Of a stretch of 64,000 nt of DNA, positions 44,170 to 54,800 are shown piece by piece (within the stretch, counting starts at the first letter, position 1; the number at the start of each line of letters is the position of its first letter). Source of the DNA: Cheiracanthium punctorium (taxonomy: Eukaryota; Arthropoda; Arachnida; Araneae; Cheiracanthiidae); assembly GCA_038373885.1 (NCBI GenBank), contig JAWZYV010013530.1, forward strand, positions 248,001 to 312,000, given 5' to 3'. The position numbers and the translations under genes are program-made. Below the pieces are notes generated by a model. It ran no database searches. It was not told where the DNA came from and saw only the letters and a program-made list of their open reading frames with translations.

Positions 44170-46100
44170 CTTATTTAAGCATATTAGACCGTTATGACAT
44201 TTAGAATTACAAAGTTTGCCAGATTTTTTACATTTGCACTCATCAGACTCGCATTGTACCTTACAAACACATGCTGATGTCCCTGACCTCCAGAAAGATG
44301 TGTCTTTCTAACACATTCTCGAAATGATATTGCTAGATCTGGAACATCGTCAACAAAATAAGTTTTTCTTCTCAAATCGTAAATTGATTTCTGGTAAACA
44401 AGTCTTCCTTGTTTCGTTCCTAATTGATAAAATTCTTCATTTTGAACTTCTAATATCACCGCTAATAAATTCCGGGGATCACTTGTTGCTCTGTCAACGT
44501 CTGGTATTCGTAGTTTCACTGTGTCACTAGTCCCGCAGTGGTCTGGGTGCTAAAATCCGTTCCCATAAGAACACGCCAAGTGAAGCAGCATTCGGCTTGG
44601 CCAGTGCTTGGGAGGGTCATCTCCCTCTCGGCTCGTCCGCTGTGGAACTGTGTACGTTAATGGGAGCTGGTGCACGTAAAATCCGTCGTGGCTCCAATGT
44701 CCTCCAAGGGATGTTAAACGATACCTCTGGGGGTGTCGATTTCAGGTGGTGGTTGATCCCTCAACTGGACAAAATTAGGGACCAACAAGTAGAAGTCCAA
44801 CCCCTTCGGGGGCTCTGGCACCCCTCTTTCCATGGATAGCGTCGTCTATCCTGGATACGACAACAGCAACTGTGTCATTAAATTTACCAGCAGGAAATTT
44901 AACATTTGAAAATTTCAACATTTTCTTTGTAATTCTAATCCTTCTTTAGGATTCATTACTTGTTTTCTTACTTGATCTTGCCTGATTAAAATATCTATCT
45001 GGATTAGAGCGACCGTTGGACACTATGGCGTAAGGTGGTCATTCTCTTTCTGAGTCTTAAAATTAACTTCAGATGGAGGGTCATTTTGAGATAGATCGTT
45101 CTTGTCCATATTAGAAACATTTTCTATTTCTCTATTGATGATTTCGGAAGCATTATTAATTGTCTCGATTAATGCCTGAAGCTTTTCTTGAGTTCTAAGA
45201 TGTTAGATAAAGTCTTTCGGGAAAGACGTTTTCAAGACAAATTTTGCTGGCGTCCCAAACATTGCTTCATAAGAAGAACACTTGATGCCTTCATGAAATG
45301 CTCAATTTTTCATAAGTTGCACAAAACCTATCCCTTTGGACCATTTACTGATATGATTGCTTTCCAACCAAGAACTTAGATTTTCAATTTCTGGTTTGCA
45401 CGTTCAACCGAACCTTGAGTCTGGCTGTGCCTAGGTTTTCCGTGCACAATTTTCAGATACGGCCACATTGCACAATCTTCTTCTATACGATTTTGTTACT
45501 AAACTCACGACCGTTGTCACTTTGCAGTACACTGGGGGCTCCAAATATAGTAAAAATATCAATTAGGTGATATGCAACCTCTTCTGCACGTTTGCTTTTT
45601 AGGGCACGCAACTGTACGAACTTCGTCAAGTGGGCTTGATAGACAAATATAAACTTAGTCATTATCTGGTTGCGACCTCATGCCAATTGGGTACACCTGA
45701 CATCTTGAGTCCATCTCTTGAAAGACCATTGGCCTAACAACAAGTCCTTTCTTACGTATCTTGGTTTTTCTTTTGGACAAATTTCACACAAATTTAAGTA
45801 AATCAGGACTTCCTTGTAGTAATGTTTTTGTACTTTTTTTGAAGTTCTTTTAACCTCCTGTTTCTACCACCATGGCCTATTGATAAGTGTACCTCATGAA
45901 TTATGGTAAAAAGTTCTTCAAAGTACACGTAAAATCTCACATTGGAGCTGTCTTTACTTAGGGAAAGATAAGTTTTTCAACATTACCTACTTTGATTACA
46001 GCGTATCTTTTTAGTCTTTGATAATCTTCCAGTTTTTTCCACTCCTTTTGTTTTTACAATTATTCACTTTTTTTTTTTTTAATCATTATATCTTTCTTTC
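44170..46100 (-). pseudogene. Gypsy-type integrase/transposase, KRBA2-like, multiply broken
   Basis: Reading leftward on the minus strand in shifting frames, I see an HHCC zinc domain (HLSIGHGGRN at ~45860-45895; LCEICPKEKPR at ~45765-45795). The integrase core follows, with FGAPSVLQSDNGREFSNKIV (~45490-45550) holding the second catalytic Asp and LKIVHGKPRHSQTQGSVERA (~45400-45455) holding the Glu. The C-terminal FPAGKFND / VKLRIPDVDRA region (44890-44500) comes next. A cysteine-rich tail (CKVQCESDECKCKKSGKLC, ~44200-44260) ends it. These are the features of integrases related to vertebrate KRBA2 and SCAND3. The segment expected to hold the first catalytic Asp reads VYPIGMRS, so that residue is lost. 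Frameshifts and stops occur repeatedly, and the SINE-like insertion separates FND from VKL. The protein cannot be functional. Confidence 0.8.
44527..44870 (+). mobile_element. SINE-like insertion inside the Ginger coding region
   Basis: A 344-bp GC-richer block is flanked by the exact 9-bp duplication ACTGTGTCA (44518-44526; 44871-44879). Its 5' part (CCCGCAGTGGTCTGGGTGCT) looks tRNA-like around an A-box, and its 3' end has a CGACAACAGCA tail. There is no inverted terminal repeat. These points favour a SINE. The 80-codon frame within it (44597-44839) is not a gene. Confidence 0.65.
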
Positions 46101-46279
46101 GTCAGAAACCACTGTTTGCTTTCTTAGTATCCGTAATATTCACTAATTTGGAATTAAAACGCTCAAGAATACCAGAAATTATACGAAAAGAGAACAGCTA
46201 CTGACATCACGCGGTTGTCATGTGTTGATAGAAGCCAAGCACTTGTGCGAACTGAACGAATTTTCGTAAAGTTAGAGAC

Positions 46280-46404
46280 ATTTATCACCTTTACCATTAC
46301 GAGTTGGGAATTATGCAAACAAACCGATTAATTTGATAAATTTTCAAAAATTTATCATATTTACCGAATTAAGTGGTGATTGTGCATAATTACCGGTTAT
46401 TATA
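46280..46404. repeat. Right terminal inverted repeat of the Ginger-like element, inner part
   Basis: Complement of the left repeat from its inner edge to the point of the Tc1-like insertion. The outer 34 bp (47817-47850) lie beyond that insertion. Confidence 0.88.
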
Positions 46405-47814
46405 CACTGCTCAAAACAATTAAAGGATATTGTAAGTTTTATATAAAATAAAGATATAAGCGAAATTTTTTTTGCTGAATAAAAGAATAAAAGACAATGA
46501 GGACAAGGATGATCGGCATTCAGTGACTGCTTTGTTTTGATGAGTACGATGTCTCAACGAAGTCATTTAACCGATTCAGAAGCTTGGAGAGTTGTCGGTA
46601 GATTAGAAGGGGGCCAAACTGAAGCCGAAGTAGCGCAAGCCATTGGAGTGTCACAAAGTGTGATTTCCAGGATCTGGAACCGGTTTTTGGCGACTGGAAG
46701 TGCAGGCCGAAGACCAGGGCAAGGTCGTAGACGGGCAACAACGCCCAATGAAGATCGTTATTTAGTGTTAACGGCTCGGAAACACCGGAATATGAACGCT
46801 ACTCTTCTTCAACAACACCTTCGCTCGGCTACTGGCACCACGGTTTCAACTCAGATTGTCCGAAACCGGCTCCATGGTGTAGGTCTGTATGCTCGCCGAC
46901 CGATGGTATGTGTTAGACTAACATCAAAGCATCGTAGCGCCCGCAGGGAGTGGGAAACAGAGTATGTGAACTGGAGGAGAAATGAATGGAGCAATGTTCT
47001 TTTTTCTGACGAGTCCCGTTCATCCTGATAATAGGCGTATTTTCATCTGGAGGGACCGTGGCAGTAGGAATAATCTTGCGTTCGTGCACGAAAGTGTCAG
47101 CTTTGGCGGTGGAGGAGTGTTGGTGTATGGTGGCATCTCCATTGACGGGCGCACAGACCTCTACATCATTCGAGATGGACCTCTGACTGGTCGCCGATAT
47201 AGGGATGAGATCCTCAGACCTATTGTAGTCCCTTACGCTACAGCAATCGGAGATGACTTCATTTTAATGGACGATAACTGCAGGCCACATCGTGCTAACC
47301 TGGTGGAGGATTTCCTTTTCGAGGAAGGAATCGTACGAATGGAATGGCCAGCGTGTTCTCCAGACATGAATCCAATAGAGCACGTTTGGGACGTTCTAGG
47401 AAGACAAGTTGCTGGCCGCCAACCACCCTCACAAACTCTCCAAGAACTGGAAAGAACTCTTCTGGAAGAGTGGGACAGAATACCCCAACTCGTGATTAAT
47501 AGCCCCATTGACTCCCTGCCTCAAAGGTGTTCAACGTTGCTGGTCGTCCGTGGAAGCCATATCCCCTACTGAAAATGATTTCCTTTGAAGAAAACACCTT
47601 TTCTTATTCTTTTTTTTCTCATATGCACAAATTGTGTTTTTTTTTTCCTTTTCTACACAAATACGCAATGAAATGCATTTTTTTCTGCCAAACATGTGTA
47701 ATTTATTCTCATATAACCAACTACGTCTGTCAACCATGTATCAATCAGCTAAAAAGTTTCCCAGCCACAAGATCCACCTAAAACCGCAATATCCTTTAAT
47801 TGTTTTGAGCAGTG
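46405..47814 (+). mobile_element. Tc1-like DNA transposon
   Basis: 1,410 bp with perfect 28-bp inverted ends (46405-46432; 47787-47814) starting CACTGCTCAAAACAATTAAA. It is flanked by the TA duplication typical of Tc1/mariner (46403-46404; 47815-47816). It encodes one Tc1-type transposase, frameshifted. It sits within the right inverted repeat of the Ginger-like element, so it arrived later. Confidence 0.95.
46540..47572 (+). pseudogene. Tc1-like transposase, DD34E, frameshifted
   Basis: The frame from ATG 46540 gives a paired-like DNA-binding region (LTDSEAWRVVGRLEGGQTEA, then VSQSVISRIWNRF) and a basic GRRPGQGRRR linker. The catalytic core starts with VLFSDESR, whose Asp codon is 47008-47010. 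Right after DESR the frame ends at 47026-47028. The match continues in the next frame (HPDNRRIFIWRDRG) to TGA 47570-47572. About three residues appear to be missing there, consistent with a small deletion. The downstream part retains LMDDNCRPHRA (Asp codon 47273-47275) and SPDMNPIEHVWD (Glu codon 47378-47380), with exactly 34 residues between them. All three acidic residues remain, so the frameshift is the only obvious defect. Confidence 0.93.
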
Positions 47815-47854
47815 TACATAATCACCGGATTAATCACATTTACCGTAACAGACA

Positions 47855-48596
47855 CATTTCTGATGATTGAAATTCAGAGAACTCTAGTGTTTAAAAATTG
47901 TTGATGATGTTGCTTGGTAATTTCAGTGTTTTAATTGAAAAGTTTAAAGAATATGCATTAGAATTCGGGCAAGTATACAAACACAACTTTTAGATATTTG
48001 TTGGTAGTGGGTTTGTGATTGTATACGTATTTGCAAGGATGTCTTTTATTTTGCGGAATTTTAAGAACCCCTCTTTTTCCCATCTAAATGCATTTTTAGG
48101 AGTTTGTAAAGAGCATTTTTATACTAAACTAGGAGCCAAGGCCCCCTAGACTCGCTACGCTCGCTTTTCGAATGAAACATTCGGCCCCTGATAAGGCGTA
48201 TTTGTTAAAACCACATAATTTCAACAGAAAAAACCCCGAAATTGGTTTCAGATAGAATGTTACTGAGATAGAACGCTACTTCAGATCAGATAGAATGTTA
48301 CTGAGCTACACGTTGCTTGGTTCTTCCATGTTCATTGGTACATAAAAAATTAAACTTCACACTACAGTAGACCACTGCCTTATATCACGGTAGATATTTT
48401 GTTATAGGAATCCGTGTTCTACGTGCCCTGAGCTATACTCCACCTGAAGTGTGGACTCAGCGTATAATCGCTGGAAAAATTATTTGCACTCTCAGAAACA
48501 CAATGATATTTAATGTTGCCATTCAAAAGTTATATTAATTAGGAGTTAAAGCGTAATAAAATCAGAGCATTTGTTTCAGCTGTATTTTTAATTATG
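47855..48596. other. Stretch without recognised features
   Basis: TCAGATAGAATGTTACTGAG occurs twice (48248, 48286). TCGCTACGCTCGCTTTTCG at 48154 is a repeat-like word. No supported gene. Confidence 0.45.
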
Positions 48597-48930
48597 TAAA
48601 ACCTATTGGACACCTTGCGTATTTGTCACCCATGCTGATTTTTCATTATTTGGCGACTTGCGTGAATGTATAGTTAATAATTAGCTCTAAGAAAACAGTA
48701 CTTCACATGTTTTCTTTGATAAAAACTACGGAACAGCTAGGATAGCTTGCCACCAATGGCAACTTTTCATTATTTGGCGATTTACACATGCTCACAACCT
48801 ATAATTAGTGCTCATGCAAGGTTCCCGTAAAACCGTTATCCATATTTTCATATACATAATTCTTCGCAGATTTAGCACCACGAATTATATCATCTTTTCG
48901 CGCTGGCAAATAGCCATAATTAACGCCAAC
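48597..48930 (+). repeat. Repeat A fragment
   Basis: Two successive units (GCTGATTTTTCATTATTTGG and GGCAACTTTTCATTATTTGG, ~118 bp apart) match 9870-10040. The AATTCTTCGCAGATTTAGCA block matches 10115-10145. The minus frame at 48805-49032 is a by-product of this repeat. Confidence 0.55.
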
Positions 48931-49825
48931 AAATATGTCTACTGGTAGCAAATAATCCAGCTGGACCGAACCGCCTTTAAAATAATCTGCACTTAAATTA
49001 TTTTTCATTTTCAAGATACTGGGTTCCAGCATTCTGGAACTCGAAGCTTAGATTCACCCTGCTTGGAAAGATACTATTTTGCCAGATCATTCCTAATGCC
49101 AAGATGGTGCTTTTAAAATCAGTTACAATTAGTTATTCTGTTTTGGAAAAACGAATAGTCGCTAATTCTAAACTCCTGTTGTCTAAGCGAACTTACTATT
49201 TGAAAATTGTCAACTTTGTGTAACACACTTTGAGTTACTTATTTCATTTACTTTTTAATTTGGCGTAAAATGGGTGTAATTGTACATCCTGTTTGTGAAT
49301 TTCACGCGATTCTACATACTTGGAAAGGCTTTGTTGCAAAGGAATGAATGATTTTATGCGAAATCTGGCAACTATTATGTTTATTTTTTCAGTTTTTTAT
49401 TAATATCTTCTAAAATAATTCGATTTTCGAAATTTAAGTCAGCTTATCAGGTTCCTCGGAATTTTTCAGTCGAAACTCAAATCCCCACGGTTTAGGAGTA
49501 GATAGATGAATAAGCTTTGACAGCGGCCTTTACTTTTTTTTTAGAATAGAAAAAAATTGTAAAAGGTAAATGTCTGACTATGCTTCATTGTACCCCGTTT
49601 ACCAAGGAACAACGAATCACTAAATAACACTTAACAAACACTTAAATATTATGAGCCAAATTCAAATTTAAGCATATATGTTTTATGTACATTTATAATA
49701 AACATTAGTGTGACATAAATATGAAATTTAAATGAAAAAAATATTGAATAAACTGTTATACATTAAGATGAAAACATAATACTTTTATTAGAGGTTAGCC
49801 TATAATTTTTCACTTTATATTAAAC
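48931..49825. other. AT-rich stretch without recognised features
   Basis: Nothing supported seen. Confidence 0.45.
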
Positions 49826-50330
49826 TAGCTGTGTGCCCGTTCTTCGCACGGTGAGAAACGAAAATTTTCCTTACAAGTGTAACTCCAATTAATTCCAGTG
49901 ATGTGAAATCTAAAATAAAAGCAAATTTATTTGACTTATGATGTAAACTTTGCGTCACAAGTACTAACCTGGCATCATTGCAATATAATGACTCAAAAAA
50001 CTACGTCAGTGTCATTCGCGATTAGAAAAGTGAAAAGCTAGGCGGTTTGCAGAGAATACATCATACTGTTTTTTTAAGGTTCTAGTTGTAGCCTTAAATA
50101 CCTCAGACACTAAATGAAATGGGCAACCGTTTATTTTAAAATAGCTGCGCAATTTACGCATTACCATAAACATTATTCATTTCACATAATAGTTGCTTTT
50201 AAGGAAGCTCTCCATACATATTTAATTTGTGCATAGTTTTGTATGATTGGCATATTTAGCACCGCAGAACATTTAATCTCACCGTGGTGAAAAATATTCA
50301 AGCGGTGCTAACTTAAATATCCATGTATCC
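49826..50330 (+). repeat. Repeat A, 5' portion, second copy
   Basis: It starts CTAGCTGTGTGCCCGTTCTT then CGCACGGTGAGAAACG, matching 9046-9090. AATGACTCAAAAAACTACGTCAGTGTCA-like sequence matches 9216-9245, and the GATTGGCATATTTAGCACC block matches 10120-10150. Confidence 0.65.
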
Positions 50331-51389
50331 TATATAAAGATATCTTATAAATCCTCCATAGTTCTGTCTACTGAAAACATCAAACTTTGCAATCTCGAGG
50401 AGCTATTTAGAATCGCTATATTTGTGACAGGACGTTAGAGTTGCAGAGTTTACAAATTTCACGCATTTTTTTAAATTTATGACGTCACTGTTTAACTACC
50501 GTAAAAGATACCCCGGTTGGTTGAGGGAGTTAATTTGGATATTTACCTCAATAGCTCCAATAGCCTCAAAGGGTAAAATTTACAACGACGTTGAAGATTA
50601 GAATAGGACACTATGGAGGAACGTAATCCAACATTAAAATAAAACTATAATCGCAACATGCATATGTTAGGAAACATATATGCCTGCGACATAATTAAAT
50701 GCGAAAAATAAAAAAGCAAATAGAAAATTTTTAATATATCCCGCTTTAAAATTAATTTTGTAACTTTTAAAATGAGGAACATTTTCAGCCACGTTAAAAT
50801 ATTTCAGTTTTTAAATAAGCAACGGATTAAAATATCACTTATAATAATAATAATCATGCATTTCTCAGTTTATTTCTAAAGTAAGTTTTAATCAAAATAT
50901 CGCCTCCTTGTGTTTAAAAAATCTGATGTGGAGAACACATAACTTCCTTGCACGTCTATTAAATCAAAAATATTTTCGGCGCATTTCATCTAAACTTATT
51001 TCGTTTGAAAGAGATAAAATATCAGTAATAGTAAGGTTTAGCGATTTCTAGCCAAATATTTCGATATCGCCAAGCTGAGTTCAAATTGAAAGATTTCCTT
51101 CTGACACTTTATTTGGCGTATTTCACCAAAAGCCGACAAGCTTGAGATAGTTTGCGAGATTTTGGGGATAGCCGAAGTAGTCATTCATTAACCACAGACT
51201 TTCAATGAATTGAATGCATCCATGCACCTTAATGTATTTAAAGTCATTTGGCTGACCCTGTAAATAAATCACCCAGTTGATTGCGGTCAAAAAAGATATT
51301 GAAATCAGTTAGATATTACACAAGTTCTAAATACAAAAGTTCAAAATTCTACGGGTTAAAGATTTAGACATATACGTAATAGGAAATAA
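50331..51389. other. Stretch without gene
   Basis: Scattered GCCAAG words near 51050-51150 suggest further diverged repeat B sequence. Otherwise nothing supported. Confidence 0.4.
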
Positions 51390-52883
51390 TTTTTGGCGCC
51401 AAATTTGGCGATATTTCGGCGAAACTCGCCAAGGTCGACCACAAATGGCGAGATTTTGGGCATGGACCAAACAATGACAGACTATCGCGAAATTTGGCGA
51501 TATTTCGCCAAAACTTGCCAAGAACTATGACAAATGGATATTTTGGGCATGGACCAAACAATGACTGTTTGCAGTTGTATTATATTGAAGATGCCCATAG
51601 ACATTAAAATATTGAAATTCTTTTCAGTGGTCCTGTAAATAAACTCTCCAGTAGATTGGAACCAAAAATCGAGATGCACAACTAGATGTTGCATCAATCT
51701 TATATATATAATTTCAACATTCTACGATTAATAGTTTTTGAGATTACAGAGTTAAATACATACACACGTACACCAAAAGTCGCCACGCTTGGCGACTTTT
51801 GGCATAATTCTTGAGGGACGCATGTGACCGTGATCGGATCATTACCAACTACATCGTAGGACGGTATTGTGCTTGAAATGGATGAATATTCCTAAAATTG
51901 CCATTGACCGTAATGTATTGGAAATCTTATATATAAAATTAGAACATTCTATGACTAATAGTCTTTGAGATTTGTGAGATAAATACATACACACGTACAC
52001 CAAAAGTCGCCAAGCTTGGCGACTTTTGGTGTAGTTGTTGAGGGAGGCACTTGACCGTGGTCGGACTATTACCTAACTTATATGGTAGGACGGTATTGTG
52101 CTTGAAATGGATGAATGCCCCTAAAATTGCCATTGACCGTAATGTATTGGAAATTTTTTTAGTGTTCCTGTAGCAGAACAATAAATGATAAAGGTATTTA
52201 CTTTAATGAAGAAATTCATTTTGTAATTCTTAACAGCATATATCACTTCTGAGTCTTATGAAATAGAGCAATACCTCTAAAATACGCTTTAATGAATTTC
52301 GGCCCATAGAGCGTAATGTATTTCGAATCTTTTGGGCGGTCCTGTAAATAAACTATCCAGTTGAATGGAACCGAAAGGGGCGGTGGACAACTAGATGTTA
52401 CAGGAATCCTAAATATAAAATATCAACATTCTACGCCTAATAGTTTTTGAGATATGTGAGTTTAATTAATTTCGGCCCATAGAGCGTAATGTATTTCGAA
52501 TCTTTTGGGCGGTCCTGTAGATAAACTATCCATTCGATTAAGACCAAAAGGGGAGGTGCACAAGTAGATCATAGGACAATCCTAAATATAAAATTTCAAC
52601 ATTCTACGACCAATAGTTTTTGAGGATATGCGAGTTACATACATACTTACGTACGTACATACGTACAGACGGCATGGAAAAACTGGCCAAAATAGACTCG
52701 TCGCTAGTCAAAATGAGTTGCAGACGTGTTTATATGGTAGTGTACGCTAGCTTATGATGAGATGCATCGAAAATATTCTTAAAAGTAAATTTAGAGGTAG
52801 TCAAAATCGGTTTTTTCGTCGAAATTTGACCCCCGAAAATTTTCGGGATCACCTTACTTCCTTATACTCCGTACGAGGGTGTA
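51390..52883 (-). repeat. Repeat B, long inverted copy
   Basis: Reverse complement of the arrangement at 6944-8060. A GGCGATATTTCGCC array with a ~92-bp unit (ATGGACCAAACAATGAC at 51460 and 51551) is followed by four ATTCTACG..TAATAGTTTTTGAG blocks (~51719, 51942, 52425, 52598). GCCCATAGAGCGTAATGTAT occurs at 52301 and 52476. The end at 52850-52883 (CTCCGTACGAGGG) parallels the start of the 23399 fragment. Perfect CGCCAAGCTTGGCG palindromes sit near 52008. No coding content is credible. Confidence 0.75.
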
Positions 52884-53645
52884 AAAAGAGCAGGGATAAA
52901 TGCGTTAAAATTGTGGTGTAATTTTTACGTATTTTAAAGCATTTGACGTCATAGATCCTCACTTGCGAATTGAAATTCTGATATCCCATTTAAAAACTCG
53001 ATTGGTTGAAAAAAACCTTTTTTCTAATCCTTTTTCTGGCAACGCAAGAAAATTATCACGCGCCATGATCAATTAATGTAATCCCGTAAGCTCTCCGCGT
53101 TGATGCTATTAAATTCTAAACATTAGGTTATATTAAAATTCGTAAAAAAAAATCACCTAATTTACATAATGCTTCCGTTTTTATTTTAAAAGAGGGAGAA
53201 AGGAATGTTTCACGATATGTCAAAATATCAAAAAGTTATGACGGATAGAATTCAAGATGGGACAGTTTTAAAATTATTTTACGAAAAAATTTGCCGAAAG
53301 AGATGCTTAGTGAAAAAATTCCTAAAAATCGGTAAATCATGTTACGTATTCAGAACAAACTGTTTTTAAAAGAAAATTTTCTCATCTATCCGATGATACA
53401 AATGCCGTTTTGCTGCGAACGTAATTTTCGCCGTTATTACGAATTAGGTGATAAAAAATGCCAAAAATCGCATAAAACATAAAATAAAAAAATTCTAGGT
53501 GGTATTTTTAAAAAAAATCGCTTCGAGCTGCACAACTTCATGTTTAGATCTTCCCGAGTACCAAATTTTGTTTTTCTAGGTGTAGCCGTTTGTCCGTAAC
53601 GCCGCCGACACACACAGACACATAGACATCTTCTTTTATAATAAT
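52884..53645. repeat. Unclassified repeat end
   Basis: TAGCCGTTTGTCCGTAACGC, then ACACACACAGACACATAGACA, then a TATAATAATTAGAGAT end at ~53580-53650 resemble the 3' ends at 11850-11900 and 35490-35633. The body shows no recognisable coding. Confidence 0.35.
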
Positions 53646-54559
53646 TAGAGATTTACTTGATCAAATTAAAATTCCAAAATTCAATCTCTATAGAGCACAT
53701 GAAAACTAATTCAAAAATTAGCATTTCTGCATTCCTTTATGCACCACCTGAAGGAATAGGAGATGGTAGTTTTGATGCAATTTGAGTTTTTTTTCAAAAA
53801 TGTATGTTTCGAAAGAACTCACAAATTTGAAGCTTGAACATAGTCGTTTGACGTACAGAACTTAGCATTGCGTTTATTTTAAGTTTATTATTTCCCAACA
53901 AAGAACATTTATTTAAGTTCACCTTCTTTGTTAAAACATGATCATTTAGAACGATACTGCTTGTGTCATACATGTTATGTGAGAATAGCTCATAATCTGT
54001 ACTGTTTGGATTATTTTTTGAAAGGCATTGATGTTGCCACTTCCTTTTTTACGAAAGTGTTTTCATGTGCTCTATAAAGATCTCAATCTAAGTAATTTAA
54101 TAGTAACAACTTTTTTAAGTGAATGCATTCCGCCGGGATACAATAAAACAGATTTCATTGTTGATTCATTGTTCATTTCATTGTACCCCTGAGGCTAAAA
54201 AAATAAATTAATTTTTACTAATTCCTAATATTTATTTTTTAATATTGCCTTTTGGAGTATGAAAACCATATCATAGTGATCACAATACTTGAAAAATATA
54301 TAAATATACATATGAGAACAAGGAGGTAAAACAAAATTTCTTTTAGTTATGAAACTTACTTTCAATCGTGAGAACTCAGTAATTTTATTTTTTTCTTGTA
54401 AAAATACGATTGTCTCCAAAACACATCATATTTGTGTAAAGCAATTTTCTGTGACGAATCCTACTGATTTTAGATAGCATGTTTCATTGTACTTCTTCTC
54501 TTATTTTCAAATCTTCCCCTACACTATCCTTAAAGAAGAGCATTATTTTGTAATCCTTT
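53646..54559. other. AT-rich stretch without recognised features
   Basis: Nothing supported seen. Confidence 0.5.
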
Positions 54560-54800
54560 ACAACGCACATTAATTTTTTTGCATGTAATAGATGCCTGAC
54601 TGTAAAATACGCTTGAAACAATGAACGCCCGCAAAGCGTAATGCATTGATATGCTTTTAAAAGTTTTTGTAAAGAGCTATATGTAGCTAAACACACCATT
54701 TTAACTAGGATATATGGTACATTACAAAAGTAACGCAGATAAATTTCTTTGCAGTTTATACATATTCTACCCACAATTAGAGTGTGGACGGACAGTCAGA
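54560..54800 (-). repeat. Repeat B fragment
   Basis: AAACAATGAACGCCCGCAAAGCGTAATGCATT-like sequence at 54615-54648 is a diverged form of the GCCCATAGAGCGTAATG block. The 96-codon minus frame here is a by-product. Confidence 0.4.

Larger units (their letters stand above)
43619..47850 (-). mobile_element. Ginger-like DNA transposon carrying two nested insertions
   Basis: Exact 4-bp duplication GACA flanks it (43615-43618; 47851-47854). Both ends start TGTTACGGTAAA, fitting the TGTNR ends reported for Ginger transposons. Inverted repeats are ~158 bp: left 43619-43776; right 46280-46404 plus 47817-47850, split by a Tc1-like insertion. Words such as GGTAAATGTGATAA are repeated within each terminal repeat. 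The interior encodes, on the minus strand, a gypsy-type integrase. Without the two insertions the element would be about 2.5 kb. A poly-T and GT run (43811-43857) follows the left repeat. Confidence 0.85.

Noticed and set aside
44597..44839. 80-codon frame inside the SINE-like insertion
   Set aside because: Lies wholly within a short non-coding retroposon; chance frame in GC-richer sequence.
51327..51697. Three overlapping minus frames sharing FGPCPK-like words
   Set aside because: The shared words come from the tandem GGCGA repeat unit itself and the frames are not conserved as proteins.
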